DNA from: Pteria penguin | Taxonomy: Eukaryota; Mollusca; Bivalvia; Pterioida; Pteriidae | DNA length: 64,000 nucleotides | Direction of reading: 5' to 3' | NCBI GenBank assembly: GCA_035048485.1 | Contig: CM068586.1 | Location: 49,603,433 to 49,667,432, forward strand | Shown: piece after piece, positions 36,001-50,971 of the stretch | Position numbering within the stretch: the first letter of the stretch is position 1 | How the letters are laid out: each line of letters opens with the position of its first letter | Made by a program: the position numbers and the translations under genes | Notes under the pieces: model-generated | The model's input: the letters and a program-made list of their open reading frames with translations, nothing else | What the model was told of the DNA's origin: nothing | The model's database searches: none

Positions 36001-39000
36001 ACTAAAATTGTGTTCGGGATCCAGATTCCCTAAGGGGTGGATCCAGGGTGGGACCAAAAGTGTCCAAAAGGGTACCCATCTTCAAACATCTTTTTCTCCA
36101 GAACCAGTACATAAATGGGGAAACTAGTTGCATTTCAACAATCTATAAAGATGGGTTATTAAAAATTGTGTTCGGGGTTAAGATCCGTCAAATAGAAATT
36201 TACGCTTTTTTGACGTGTTTCTGGACTTAGTCATTTCAATGAAGAAAAAGTGTCATGTTTTTCAGTTAATTGATATTGATGATTTCTTAATGACTATTTT
36301 GATCATAATTGTGGTAAGGAATATTATTGTGAAAGAATTTTGTCATTATCTCAATTTTTGGATTTTTTATGAATTTTTTAAGACTTCCAAGAAAAAGGGG
36401 GGGTTGGCCATTTTTCACATTTTCAACTTTTTCTACGAAACATTTCTTTGGACTTGGTGATTCAATGCAGAAAAAAAAGTGTCATATTTCCTAGTTAATT
36501 GATAATGATGATTTCTTATGGACTATTGTGATCATAATTATGGTAAGGATTGTTACTTTGAAAGAATTTTGTCAATTTCTCAATTTTTGGATTTTCTATG
36601 AATTTTTTAAGACTTCCAAATGAGGGTGTATAGGAACAATTCAATCACATTTTTCACTTCTGCTGTTATACCACATGAAAGATTTTTAATGAAACAAGGG
36701 AATACATGAAGTACTAAAGGTCCTCTATCAATTTGGTAAATTTTTATCCAAATTGGTTAACAGATAATGCCACCATGTCTAAAAAGCAGTTCTCACAATG
36801 GTACATATACCACTTGGTAATTGAAATATGGAGAATTTTTTTTTTTCATTTCTTTACACATCTAAATAAGTTTTTAGATGTTTCTCAACATTCAACATAT
36901 GAAATTAGGCAATTTTAATTTAGATCTGGACAATATTTGAAACAATTGTTGTTCATGACCCAGACTTGAAATCAGTCAACAAAAGGCCCCACCTAAAGAA
37001 AATGACTAACTTGTTGCCCTGAATGACTTCTTGCAGAGACAAAGGAAATGCTTAATATCAAAATCATGTGAATGGATGTGCAAAAAAGTGTTGTTTTTTA
37101 TTCTAGCCTGAATTAAAATTTGACATATTTTCAACATCTGTGTTGACTGAGTCACATTAATGCAAAAATAAATGAATTCTTCCTTCATGCATGACTGATC
37201 ATGTAGGTACTCAGGTGAGCGATATAGGCCCACTTGGGCCTCTTGTTTTTGTTACTAATTTATTTTGAAAGCATATACTTATTTTATCAAAGTGGATATA
37301 TATTTAGTGGTAAGATTAACAGAATAAATAAATTAGTAAATGAAATTAGAACCCCCCCCCCCTTCCCTTTTTGTGTAAACCTACAAAATACCCCCCCCCC
37401 CCAAGAAGTAAAAAAAAACCCAATAACAAAAAAATCCCCCCAAACCCCAACGAAAAAAAAAAAAACAAACCCCAAGACAAAACAAAGAAATAACCAAAAA
37501 GAATAGATAATAAGAAACCAACCAAGCAAAAACAAAAAACAAACAAACAATACAAAACAAAACAAAAAAAAAAAATACAATCAAAGAAAAGAAAAAAATG
37601 ATTTGTGGTATAGTCATTTAAGTAAATACAATCATGTCCGTATGATATTACTGTTGGTGGGCATCACATTTACCATGCCCGGGTTTTGATTTTGATTGTC
37701 ACAAAACACATTGATTGCGAAGTTAGTTTGATGGATACAGTTTCAAGGATTTAAGATATTTGAAAGGCTTATACATAGGTAATGAAGTATATGATACCCG
37801 CCTGGCCGTACGTTAATGAATTGACGAGCTACTTCTATATTAGTCCACTTGTAAGTGATATGTGATCTTTCGAATCGTTTTCTCAGCAAGACATCGTATT
37901 AAAACACTGTCTAGGAGCATGGGTTGTTGGAAAACATATTACATTGTGACGTATACATAGCTTTGGAATTTAATAAGATGATACGTGAATGACCGATGTA
38001 TCCATTGATCGACAAAGTACATTAAAAAATCGTTTGAGAAATGAGACACCAGGTCTCAGGTACAGTGTAATGGGTGAGGCGAAGGTGAGGTGTGTGTGAG
38101 TGTAAATATAAACAGGTAGATCATAGTGCTGGAGATCATCTGATCCACAGCTTTTCTTATTAGGTATGAGATATCATGTATACTGAAGGTGTCTTTGTGA
38201 TTCTGTGTTGCAGTATGGCAGAACTGCATCTACTGTTGTCCAATATGCATTCCATACCGATTTTTGTGAGAAAATTGACATTTCTGTAATCTGTTAATGT
38301 CACGAACATCGGACATAAATCGTTTGGTCTGTCCATTCGTCCGGGATTCCCGAGCTGTTTCTCATCCATAGGAATTGTTACCGCTGCGGGCAATTGTTTT
38401 TTTTTTCCACAAACATATCTTCAAAACTTCGTCAGTTATTTAATCAGCAAACAACTTAAATAGTACGATAAAACGTCTTGTGAGCGAATTCGGAATGCCA
38501 AAACCATCTAAAATGATTTATATTATATGCCTGTCTTTCATCCATTGAATTACCGTCTTTCGCGGTATCTAAGATCAACAACAATATGATAAATGTAATA
38601 CTCATTTGGCTATGATAAAAGAAGTGATGAAGTAGAATATTGTTTTTTATTTTAAGAAATCTTTGTGAAGACCCCGGATCTTATGTACATGTAGTCTACG
38701 TGTTACCACGTAAGACAAAAGGTCGCCTTTAGGCCTAGGATCGATATCCCAGTAATGGCCCATTCTGATTGTGATGATGATGATCGAGATGGTTAGGATG
38801 CTAGGCCCAGTGTTATACATCATTGTAAAGAGAGACAAAGAAAACGTCACGGCATCCATTACATTGATGTAAACGGCTTCACTGCGCTTCCTGAGTTATA
38901 CACCCATTTTGACAGATTTCTATTTATGTCGCGAACTGTGTACTGTTAGCGTTCAGAGTGACACAATATTATCAGCAGAGGATATGTAGGAGCAAGTGAA

Positions 39001-42000
39001 TATTTTTTGGTGTATACTGTATGACACTACAACTAAAAGTGAATGTAAACACAACAAAAATGGTAATGGTACGCGTCGTCCAAAAACTAAAATTGCGATC
39101 CGCGAATACTTTTTATAGGAAAACATTCTGTACAGTGGCATATTTCTTTTTTTTTTCAAAGGTGCCTGTACCATTTGGGATTTTTTTGTCCCATTTGCAT
39201 ACTGCTAAAAGATCAACTGAATGTTTGGGCAAAATGTATCCAGTTTATGGGAAAAATCAAAGAAATTTCCATTAGGAAGGGTCCTTATAACGGACCTGAT
39301 TTAAAAAACAAAACAAAACACACTGATGTAATATCCGTAAATATATTGAAAAAAAAATAGCAGAGTCGATTCTCCATTTCAGCATATTTCTGTATATGCT
39401 ATATTGCCGCACATACATTTAATATTACTATCACAATTCATATGTACATGTATCTTTTCTCTACAAATATACTGTACATTAATTTCTAGGAATAAGCTGA
39501 ATGTTGACCGCTTTGCCATGGGGGTCTTAAGCGATCCCCATTTTATTTTGTGATTATAATGTTGAACCAAAAATAAATCAACCATCCAAATTAAGAACAG
39601 TATTCAAATGATAGTAGATAGTTGTAAAAGAGTATCCCTCCAATTTTTATTTGTCGTTGTAACTGAAACACGAGATCTCAAGGAATTGCGTAAATAGCAC
39701 ACAAACAAAACACAAAATGAACACCAAAACATTATCTAAGATTGAAATTTTATGAATTTCTTGCTTCTATGTTGCTTTAGAATTTGAAACTGCAACATAG
39801 ACTCTACACTTCAAAAGACACACGCAGGAAATCTCTTAGAACTTTCCTTATCCCGTAGAAATGCTTTGAAGTGGGAATCTTTTAAGCTATTTAAAACCCA
39901 GCGAGAGTATAAATGTGCTTACGACTACACTTTCCTTTTTATGTATTTTCAAGTTATGCATAGAGTGGATTGTCATTTACGTCTTTTATCTTCAAGTTTC
40001 TTTAGAGAATGATAAAAACGAAATCTTTTGGAATAGAACATTTGACATTATTATTGTATTGAAAGCTTGGTATTTATTTAAGGTATGATCAACATTAGCC
40101 TGTTATACCTCCCAGGGGAGGTGTTATTTATGAAAGAGATAATTTACATTTAATGATTTATAGGTGTAATGTAGAATTGATAACGGTTGTCGAGTTCCGG
40201 AAACCTATTTGGTGTAATGGTTGAACGCTTTCATTGCGTCACAGACGTTCCGGGTTCCATTCCCAGATTGCTCTCCCATTTAAGCATGATTCCATATTGA
40301 GATATGCTTTGAAGTCGTTGAAAGACATGTGTAATCTCCAACAAATTGACGAATGAAATTCTGTAAGATTATCAAATTCCCCAGCATTTGCAATCGATGG
40401 TTTTGAAGCATCGATTTGCGAGAGCTGTACATGAGAATATCTAATAAATAAAGTTATACTTCCCTTATTTAACTGGCATTGAATCCAATCGTTTGGGGTT
40501 AGATAAAACATGAAGCAACCATTTCTTTTGATTTGGCTATTGGTTGAATGCTTATTTAGAACAGTGTTTGATTAAGTGTAATTCAGAGTTTGCCGTCAAT
40601 ATGATCAAGGTGTTGCGATATTTAATTTTCCAAATGTATTTGTTCGCTATGAATGATCTTGGATAGCGTTGTTTGTATGTTGTGCTTGATCTAAAGTGCT
40701 ATTGCTTAGTTTGTAGAAAACAGTTTCTGTTTGGAGAGAGGAAACGTAAAGCCTTCGGACAAAGAGTTGAGAAAAAATGGGGTGCAAAGGTGCAAAGCTC
40801 ACGACTTTAAATGTCTTGACTATATTTCATACATTTTCGATATAGTCTCTATTGCATATTATTACAAACTTCCTTTATATCTGTTTTTGGTCCATTGATG
40901 TTTTGCATATATTGATGCGTGATGTTTTGCATATATTGATCCGTGATTTGGTCCGTGATTTTATACATTGGTACGTGATTTTAGCATACATTGGTCCGTG
41001 ATGGGTAGTATGTGAAGAGTAAGCCCTCCATTCCCATTTTTTTTTCTTAACTTCCTTCTGAGTAAGCCGGTACTACTCACTGGGTAGTGTACTTGGCTTG
41101 TCACGTGACCTGGGAGTTAGGAGTTCGAAACCCACCCATGGTGGATCTGAAAACTGCTCAGTGTTCTCATCAAGTCCCGGACTCACCAAAGTGGGATTGG
41201 GACTCACCTAAATATGTATTTTCTTTAACATTTGTAATGAAGATGAGTCACAAAACTCTAATGGGACTCTTGATTTCCATAGTCTAATGATAACCCTGAC
41301 GGTCTTTTGGAAGCGGTGAAAAAACCCGAGATCTCGTGTCAATGTAAACGAGTGGTTCCGTACATAAGTCTCAGTTTCTGTGCAGAGTGGGACAGAAGTC
41401 GTCGTAGAAGTGAAATATGCTTGGTAATTGACATAATACAAAAAGTAATATGAATAAATTTACTGATGATTTTCTTTCTTCCCTCAGATCCCGACGACCC
41501 GGCCTGGTACCAGATCATCAAAAAACTTCAAGCAGTAGAAGACTATAACCGCCAGAATGCAAGATATTTACAACAGCTACCAAAACGCAAAAATTCAGAT
41601 TCATATCGAGGTGTGTATTGTCATTATGGATAGCATACCCTTGACCCCTTTCTATTGTAATTTGTAGTGTACATGTAACAGTAAATCCATCCGCTTCAAT
41701 GTGTTTAAATACATGTGCATGATTTTACGTGGCGAAGCGTCGTCAGAAAAATCTCGTGTTGTTATTTTATCGTTTCATGAATGGTTTTCTTGGAACCAGA
41801 CCTAGTGTGTGGCTCAGAATTTGACCTGCCTCTGATGCTTTGTATTTTCTGCTTAACCTGCCCAGTCTGTTCTTGACATATCAAACTTCTGCTGTATACA
41901 TATCCTTGATAATGAACAATGAGTAGTAAACGCAGCGTGACAAGATTCGAACTCCTGTCATTCCAATTCCTTTTTTGTCACTCCGGACTCCATTAGGTGT

Positions 42001-45000
42001 TTTCGTTACATAGATTAAATGCCGTTTTGGGACGGTATCTGGCTTTATTCAGAAAAACAATCATGTTACATGTATAAAAGTCATTGTGACGTCATCATAT
42101 TCTATGGAAATCGGTCTAAAAATCCGGAGAAACTATGATCCTCAAAGGACGTTTCCATAGGAAATTTATGACGCCATAATTGTTTCACGTCAAATATCGT
42201 CCAAAATGGGAGATAACTCTGTTCAACGAAAAAAATCAATACAAGTATGACAACTGGGAATGGGGTCTGACTTGACCCAGGATAAGACAGGCATCGAACA
42301 TGTGGCCTTCTGATTCCGCCCTAGCCATTCCAAGCTTAAACTACACGACATGCACGTGGACTACTTTGTTACAACATAAAGTTTTGTACTTAAGTGCGCG
42401 CTTAAATATTCATCCGCGTGTCAATCTCTCAATGAAGCAATTTTGCCAATGCAATCAGGCATAGTTATACATCTTCTTCCCATCTTCTTTGATTATATTT
42501 GTCATTCATGATAATCTCTGAACAGAATGGGGTCGTAATAGTTTTCTGAGATCAATAATGTGGTTTCACACGGAAGCTTGGTCTTCCCAGATCGGATGCT
42601 GCTGTAAACAAGGCTCAGCGTTTACTGTAGTATTTATACGGACTAATTGGATATGATTTTTGCTTTGACGTCATTCCCCTTGTGATTTTACATCCAGTAT
42701 TGGACCTAATTGTTAGATTGTATACCGAAATCAATGATTGAAATGACATAACGGTGCTTGTAGTTTTTACTTATTTTCCGCCGTTCGAAGTCAGTTTTCT
42801 GAGTTTTGGTTATAGATTATTTTATGATTCAGTTTTGGTTACATGTTTTGTTTCATTTTCCGTCTTTTAAGATCTGTTTAGTTGAATACTAAATGTGTAA
42901 CTCAGATGAACAGTGTCACCAGAAGTCGTACTTTTTAATCTCTATGAAGTTTGTTTTGTACGTTTGTGCTTTCTCTATTTTAGCATTATATATGTTTGTT
43001 TGTTGGGGTTTTTGGGGGTTTTTTTTTTTTTTTTTTGGTTTTTTTCTCTGTTTTTGTTTTTGTTTTTGTTTGTTTTTTTTTTTTGGGGGGGGGGGGTGGT
43101 TAAATGTAACTTATTTTGAAGGTATAGTTCTGCTGAACATAGCTATTGACGTGACCATAGCAACTTATAATAACACTCTTTTTATGAAATTACTTGGTAT
43201 ACATGTATTCGGTCTTTTTGTTATACAGAGTTACTTCCCATTTGGGACCTAAAAGAGTTATGACGTCAGCAAATTTTATGGAAATTGATCTAAAACTCAG
43301 GGAAATGATAGTCCACAAATGACGTTTTCATAGGAATTTTAAGACGTCATAATTATCTAACTTCAGATACCGTCCCAAATGGGAAGTATCTCTGTTTAAC
43401 GAAAAGACTCAATACCACCTCAAAAACGGACAGTGTATAAATCCCTTGCCACATACTTTTTGTAGTATTCGCATATGTACAATCTATAAAACTGAAAATG
43501 TATAAAGTTTTGTGAAATGCCCAGACAGATATCTTTAATAGTATATCTTCCAATATATTACTTCTATCTTTCGGATGAGACAGTAAAAACTGAGGCCCCG
43601 TGTCGTGGTATGCATGGCACGTTAAAGATCCCTCACTGCTTCGGATGGGTCCTTTGCAAAGGTAAAAATTTGTATGTCCCGCATAAGGCAGATGCCGTCA
43701 CCATATACGTGAAATATTCGTGGTGTGACGTTAAACGAAAACCAATCAGTCAATCAATAATATATTACTTTATATTTGATATGGGATGGTACATGTAGGT
43801 ATAAATAACCCTTGGTACATGTACCTGTATAATACGAAGGTAGATTAAAGATTTCAAGGTACTGACATTAACCTATTTATAATTCTGTTTAATTAACAAA
43901 CTTAATTCGTAGGAAATAAACAAATCAACATCTATGTCGAGGAAAACGGACCTGAACGACCCGAGTGTCAGATGACATGTCACGTGCTTTGACAACATTG
44001 AGGTTTTGTTACAGCATTCATTATTAATTTCTCTACAGTTGAGAATAGAATTTGATACACCAGTATTCAAATCAATTTGATACATCTAAGATCAAACTAT
44101 GATAAAGCCGGTGTGGCCCAGTGGATGAGGTGCTCGACTTCTGACCAAAAGGGCCTAGGTTCGATTCCCACCATAGGCATATTAGTGCTCCGTCATTCGA
44201 TTGAAACAGTAAAAACCGAGGTCACGTGTCACGGTAGGCGTGGCATTTAAAAGATCCCTCACTGCTTCGGATGGATCTGTTGCAAAGGTTTTTTTGAGTT
44301 ACTTCCTTTGTCCGCCCTCTTGGAGGTGTAGGTTTTCTTCATATGCATACAAATTCTGTTTAATTATTTTGAGAAAATTAGCTGTCATTACAATTCACCT
44401 CTGATCCTACCAAGAGTGTGCACTCTTTTAATCTTATTTTGTCTTTTATATATGAACATTTCGAGGGCTTACTGTTATTGTAGCATTTTACTAATTGATA
44501 GACACTTGCTATCAGAGTAACAGGAGTTCACCTCTGTACATATATTCTAAATGTTGACTATAACTTGTGTATAACACAGTTCAGGTTGTTTTTGGAATTT
44601 TGTTAATAAATCACAGTGGTTCAATTCAGGTGTAAATTTGGGGGGAAACCCCCCCCCCCCCTCATCCCCCACAAAATGCTGTCATTTTTTAAGAAGTTGT
44701 GAACCAGTTCTGATCTTTTTATCCCTGAGTCTTCACTGCGTTTGGAGGTGACTTTTCTTTTTCTTTTGGGTTCAAATTTTCGCAAAATACAAGAACTACA
44801 CTTAAAATGTAATGTATAATTTATTTTTACTTGTTGCGTGTTACATTGTCTTGCAGAAATCAGTCAATATATAAACAAAAGTCAAATCATAACTCATATA
44901 AGCATATACTCAACATTTTTATGTCAATTTCAGCCAATGAAGTCGAGAAAGAAGATAAAGCAGAAGACAGAGCTTTTGTTGTAGCCCAACCCACATCAGA

Positions 45001-48000
45001 CGACAGTAATAAAGATACAAAACTTTCTGTAAAGAGTGACACAGATTCCCAGGTGGCCTTGGATTCACAAGATGGCACGGCAGATTCTGTCACCCCCTCC
45101 AATATATCACACCCTCACCCTTCAAACCCAGAGCCACATAAACAGTTTCCTGATCCAACAGGCACCAAAAGCTATATAATATTTTCCACAGATAGTTTAC
45201 TATTTATAGGTAAGATTAGCAAGGAAATCTCTGTTGTTTTCTACCTTTTTTTTGAAATAGAAATTCCCTTCAGTTTACTTTTTATGGGGATATGATTTCA
45301 AAGGAAATTCCTATACTTTATTTATTTTTCGCTGTACCCCAGTGAACCCCCATTGCTGCTCTTAAAAAACCTCAAGGGTTGGCATGTATGTACATACATT
45401 TTAACTTCAAGAACTCGAACATTGAAAACTCAATGGTTGTAAACTCAAAGTAATCACAGTGCCAACAACCTCTCTGTTCATTTTCTTAACAACCATGACA
45501 TTCGAAAACTCGAAACTTATTGAAACTCGAAGTGATTTTAAAAGTCCTTTACACTCTGAGGTAGAGAAGCTCGACTGTAATAATTAAATCAGTGTACTAT
45601 GTACATATTTCTATAACTTTACTGTCTCTTGAGTGATGCTGAAGACCATTCATGTGGGCAACAATACACCCAATATTATCATGTAAACAAAGCCATAAAA
45701 TAACATCAGACAATAGCTGAATAGGTATTGTGATGAGGGTATGTCAGTATGATATATAGCTAAGTGCACAGGGAGCAAGTACCTAGTACTAATGTCTATG
45801 GATGATAAATATATATATTATCACACTCATAAACCTATTTACTCCAATTCAAGCTCTCTCGCTTCCCTGTGGATGAAGCTATTAATTTCTCTGTGGTATT
45901 ATTTCACTTGTAACATGACTACTGTATTAATATATGTTTAATTTTTACGAAGACAGCGGAGATATTGTCTCATTACAGAGTCATATTTAGGGCATTGATC
46001 ACCACAAACAACAACCACCATAATGTCAGTCTGTTGACATACTTCATTACAGACGTAATTACTGACATATTTTAAACGAACACCAAGTCCTATTAGTACA
46101 GCTCTAAGTGTAATTATAAAACTAGTAATTAAACTGAATAGGGGTTGATGAATATCTGCCGTCCTGTCTATCCCTGTAGTCATTTCATGATGTGATCATA
46201 CAATCCCGCTACTTGTTGCTGAATTGGGTATTTGGAATTCTCTACAGCCAGTTTAGCAGACCTCTAGGCTTAAAAACACATGGTCTTGTGTTTGAACCTC
46301 AGCTGAGGCAACAATTTTTCCTAATTATTCGATCCAGCATAGCCCAGTAAGTAGCATGCATTGAGTTGTCTGAGAAGACCTGACTATGAGCCAGGCCAGT
46401 GTTTCATTGTTGACATGTATTTTCGGATGAGAAGGTGAAATGGAGACTTCTTGTCACAGAAGACCATGGCACAGAAAAGATCCTTATTGTTTAGTGCGGG
46501 TCATAGCTTGATTTTTTTTTTCATGCAAAGCGGCAGGCAAGTAATTTTGCTGTAAAAGAGATAAAATCTTGATGTGATATGACACCATGACTAATTTTTG
46601 TCATTATCTTTGTAACAGGTATAGTAACAGCGTGCAGTTTAGCAGGGTTAATAGGTCTCATCATGGCCGGTGTTTGCTGGTACAAGTAAGTATTTCATAT
46701 CTCAAGTTTTTAAGAATGAACCATTTAGAACTGAGCTTTAGTAAAAGTACGTTGAAGAAATGTGTGTTCTTGTCTCGTAACGCTGAAAATGGCTTGTTGG
46801 TCTTGTTGATTGCCGGGACAAAAGTCAGGAGAGCTGTTGTCAAACTCTAGGTGTCATTGTTGATTGTCAGGACAAAAGTCTGGATAGCTGTTGTCAAACT
46901 GTAGCGTCATCGTTGTTGGTGTCATCATTCATAGACAAAAACTTGTGAACAGCAAGAAACAGGCTTCCATACTTTAGATGTGTATTTCTTGTGCCAAGAC
47001 CTTTCATTAGGTAACAAAATTTTTGTCCTTGTGACCTTGACCTTGAAGTTTGACCTACTTACAAAAAACTTTTGCTATTTATATGTGGTTGCCACTGGCG
47101 ATCTCTATTGGATTCGGACAACTCTTGTTATTATTAAAATCAGGTATCCCTAGGAAATGGGACAATTTACAAAAAAAAGCATTTACCAATAAAACAGGGT
47201 GTAAGAGTTTATTTTCCTCATTTTCTTTAGGAACACGTTGAAGAAATTTTACTTTTTTTTATTGTTTTTGGATTATTGTTTAGAAACAAGTGGTCTTTCT
47301 CCATGTCATGTTCGAACGAAACAGAGCCTTGGCTTGCGAAGATGATGTCATTAGATAAGTACTGACTCTGCAAATGTTACGAATCATTTTATGTTTAGTG
47401 CGTTTGATTTTGAGGTGAAAAGAGATCAACATGTAGCTTACGTCTTTATGAAAAATCTGACAGTTGGTTGATACTGGTGATTGGACTTTACAAGCTATCT
47501 CTGTAGTGTAGGCGGCATGTCACAGTATTTATAGAAATCGACTGTATGTCTTTAGGATTATTACCGTTCAGGGAATAAGTGGGAGAGTGCTATTCGATCT
47601 GACTCCACTGTTATGTTAAATGGCTAATGTAGATCAGAACATGAGGGACTATGCCTGTTACTGGGTTTGACAATTAGATGTGAGAGTTTAGCCTTTATGA
47701 TGTACATGATGGAAAATTTTACTTTTGATTTTATGATTATATTTTATAATTAGTAACATTTAGGCTTTGTTGAAATGGAAAAGAGAAAAATCAATTTATT
47801 CAGTAAGATAATAATCAGCTTGGCATTTTTTTTTTAATTTTCATATAAATGCAATAAACTCAACAGATATTTTTAGTGCCTTGGGAGAGGAGGGATAGGT
47901 ATTTTTCTTTCTTTTAAACTCTGTGACTTTGAAAAAACCATTTCCTGAGCTTAAAATAAATCCTGAAGAACTTTATGCAGTGTAAGCAGGTCTCTATTGG

Positions 48001-50905
48001 GATAGGAAGACTGTGAGTTTGATTTCAAGCCTCCACAGGGGCAGACTCAAAAGTGGAGGAGAGGGGGGGATATATAGATGGAAATGCTATTGTATTTGCT
48101 TGTAGAGGGGATAGACAGAAAAGGAGAGGATTCGAAGTAGAAAGGGATGTGAGGAGTAGTCCCCTTTCGTGTCACTGTTGCAACTGGAGTTGCTTTTGAC
48201 AAACTTGAAGATATTGTTCTTGAGCATAATGAAAAAAAAATTATTATACCAGCTTTTTACAAATGTACCCCCACCTTAAATTTGGTCGGTAACCATAGAT
48301 TTACTGGAGTCTAGAGTACATATTTGGGAAGCAAATCTGCTTATCTTACTGCTGTGTTTCATCAATGGGCCTCATGCATTTACATAGCATATGACTGAGA
48401 AATCCAGGAATGGTGCCAGTATATCATACTTCCCTAGCTGCCTATAACAAACTGTATGGCAGGAAGTATTTGATTTGGAATCAGGAAAGGAGCCAGAATC
48501 GTTACATGAAGCCAAGAAAATACCAGATGATCTGTAAACCGAACTTTCCCATGTACTTGGTTCTTTAACCGATTTCTCTAGTGATAGCTCAACATTGTAC
48601 AGCAGTGTTTATTGTGACAAACTCCCAGCCTCACTAAGATCAATAATATTCTGGCTTTGAAAGAAGTAATTAATTTAATGCTTAACTTTCTTCTGTTATT
48701 GACATTATTGACGAATTTAGGTCTATAATTAAATCTGTAACTCTGATTGACCTCTTTGCACCCAGGGACAGGATATGAGATGTGGTTTAAAGTCCATTCT
48801 GGAATTGATCAATAATTCTGAAAGAAAACAAATTCCTGTTTTATCCTCTATTTGTTTTCACCATTGCAGCAATATGAGATAAAAACAGATCCATGTAAAG
48901 GAATTTATACAGGAAACTTCTTTCAGAGCAGGAAAAGAATTGAGCATTAATCCATATCTTTCTGGTTTTGATTCCAGTCCCTCTATCTCTCTATCTTACA
49001 AGTACAGGAGACAAGGAATCAATTTTACAAAAAAAAAAAATTCGATAAATTTTTGTAAGCATACAGAATAATTAGATGAATACATACGGGGAATTATATG
49101 AAAATATGATATAGATGACACATGATTTGTAACATTAGACATGGTAATAGATTTTACTTAGCTTGTATTTTAACATCGTTGATTTCACTTGAAAAAGGCC
49201 AAGTGGTCAAGTATTTGTGAATAGAGAGTGTACTCTATTCATTAGATTAAAGCTGTAAGTTTCTAAGTAGATGTAAAGTAATATCATTACAGTATTGTTT
49301 CTCTCTATAGTTAGCTTTCATCTTGGTCTCAAGGTCCAGGTAGCTTCAGAATCAATATTCTTACAGTAGATAATTCTGTGGAGGAGTTTGTCCTTGATTC
49401 TATCGTTATGTAAATCAAATTCCATGTAATTTGTTTCTAATTTTGTTTTCATAAGCACTCCCCTCATCAGTTACTATATTATTATTATAAATGTAAAATT
49501 TAATTCATAATTTGATTTATTTTTCTGTCCTTTTCCTATAGATTTTATTTACCTGTCTCGTTGTTGCTTAGATATTTATTGTCGAAGATGCCAAATGACG
49601 CACATCGTTTCCCATATATCAGTGTTGTCTAAGACAGTTGAGAAGGACAACGTACCCTGTTCGCACAATCATTTCATCATCAGGTGTTCCTTCTGTAACA
49701 TCTTAACTCATCATCGTTATAAACAGGTTTATGGTTTACATATCATTTGCTGTGAATCTGATGCTGCAAACAAGACATCAGCTCGTATTTTATTTACAAT
49801 CTATCGTAATATTGTGGATGTTTTGCTCTGCAAGTGATGCTTACTGTCTTGTATCAGTCTCCTTTATGGTTTTCAGGGCTGGTTGAGTCAAGCTTGCTTG
49901 TTCCTTTTTATTTGTTTGTTTTCTGTTTGGATTTTTTTTTTGGGGGGGGGGGGGGTTGTTTGTTTTTTGAGGGTTTTTTTAGGGAGTGGGGTTCATGATG
50001 ACAGTACTTTTAGACAGTTCATTACAAAATATTTTACATTTTACCCACTAAGATAACTATTTCCAAAATCAGCAGTGTAGTTAGTGAAGCGATTTTTCTG
50101 AGAACATTAAATTTTGTTCATAATATAGTGAAGTTTTATGAAATGACTTAATCATTTCAGTAGAGCAAAAACATAATATTAAATAGCATAAAGTTCGTGT
50201 ATATATTTAATACCTTTGTAAATAATATATTATAATAACATATAATAAAAAACAAGTATTATGAATGTATGGTTTTGTGTATGAATTGTAAAATCAAAAT
50301 ACTTCAGAAATTTATATTTAAATATATATAGATTCAGTAGTTTATATGGCAATGTATTATAAATATTGTAACTAATCTATAAACTGATTTATGTTACATA
50401 CATATTTTTGTACTTGACTGGTTAAGTGAGGCAGCACTGGAAAGCTTGCTTTACCTCAACTTCATTGTATCTGACAACACATCTAAGCCTGTTTATCCCC
50501 TGTGACAAATTGAATATTAAATATAAAAGATTATAATATTGTATTAGACACTGTGACCTTGGTGGTGGGTTTGTTATTGTGGAAAGAATTAAAAGGTATT
50601 AATGAACAGAGGAGATGACAGCAGGGAGGCGATGACTGCTAATTGTCACTGTGTGTTGGTATGAAGCAAATTTATTGTAGACAAATTGATTCGTGGTCGA
50701 GAAGCAGAAAAAGCAAATATTGTAAACCTAGTTAGTCATGCTCTATCTCCTTTTCCACATTAATTTAGTCTATTGTGTTTAGCTGCATATACCATTTTAT
50801 AACCTGTCATGCCTCGAGCAGTAAGGTTATTAGATTTAGATTAAAGTCTGGAAAGTGTCAAGCACAAACAGAACCACCCCCCCCCCCCCAAAAAAAAATA
50901 AAAAG

Positions 50906-50971
<66 letters not shown>

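Noticed and set aside
42893..43252. 119-codon hydrophobic frame
   Set aside because: The hydrophobic Phe/Gly-rich core is a T-run/G-run tract, and the frame ends inside a MITE-like element.
44105..44180. Possible transfer RNA gene on the + strand
   Set aside because: Same SINE architecture: the head runs directly into the shared core.
49595..49837. 80-codon frame in NPDC1 intron 4
   Set aside because: No homology recognised, no suitable flanking splice sites, and the NPDC1 phases need no extra exon.
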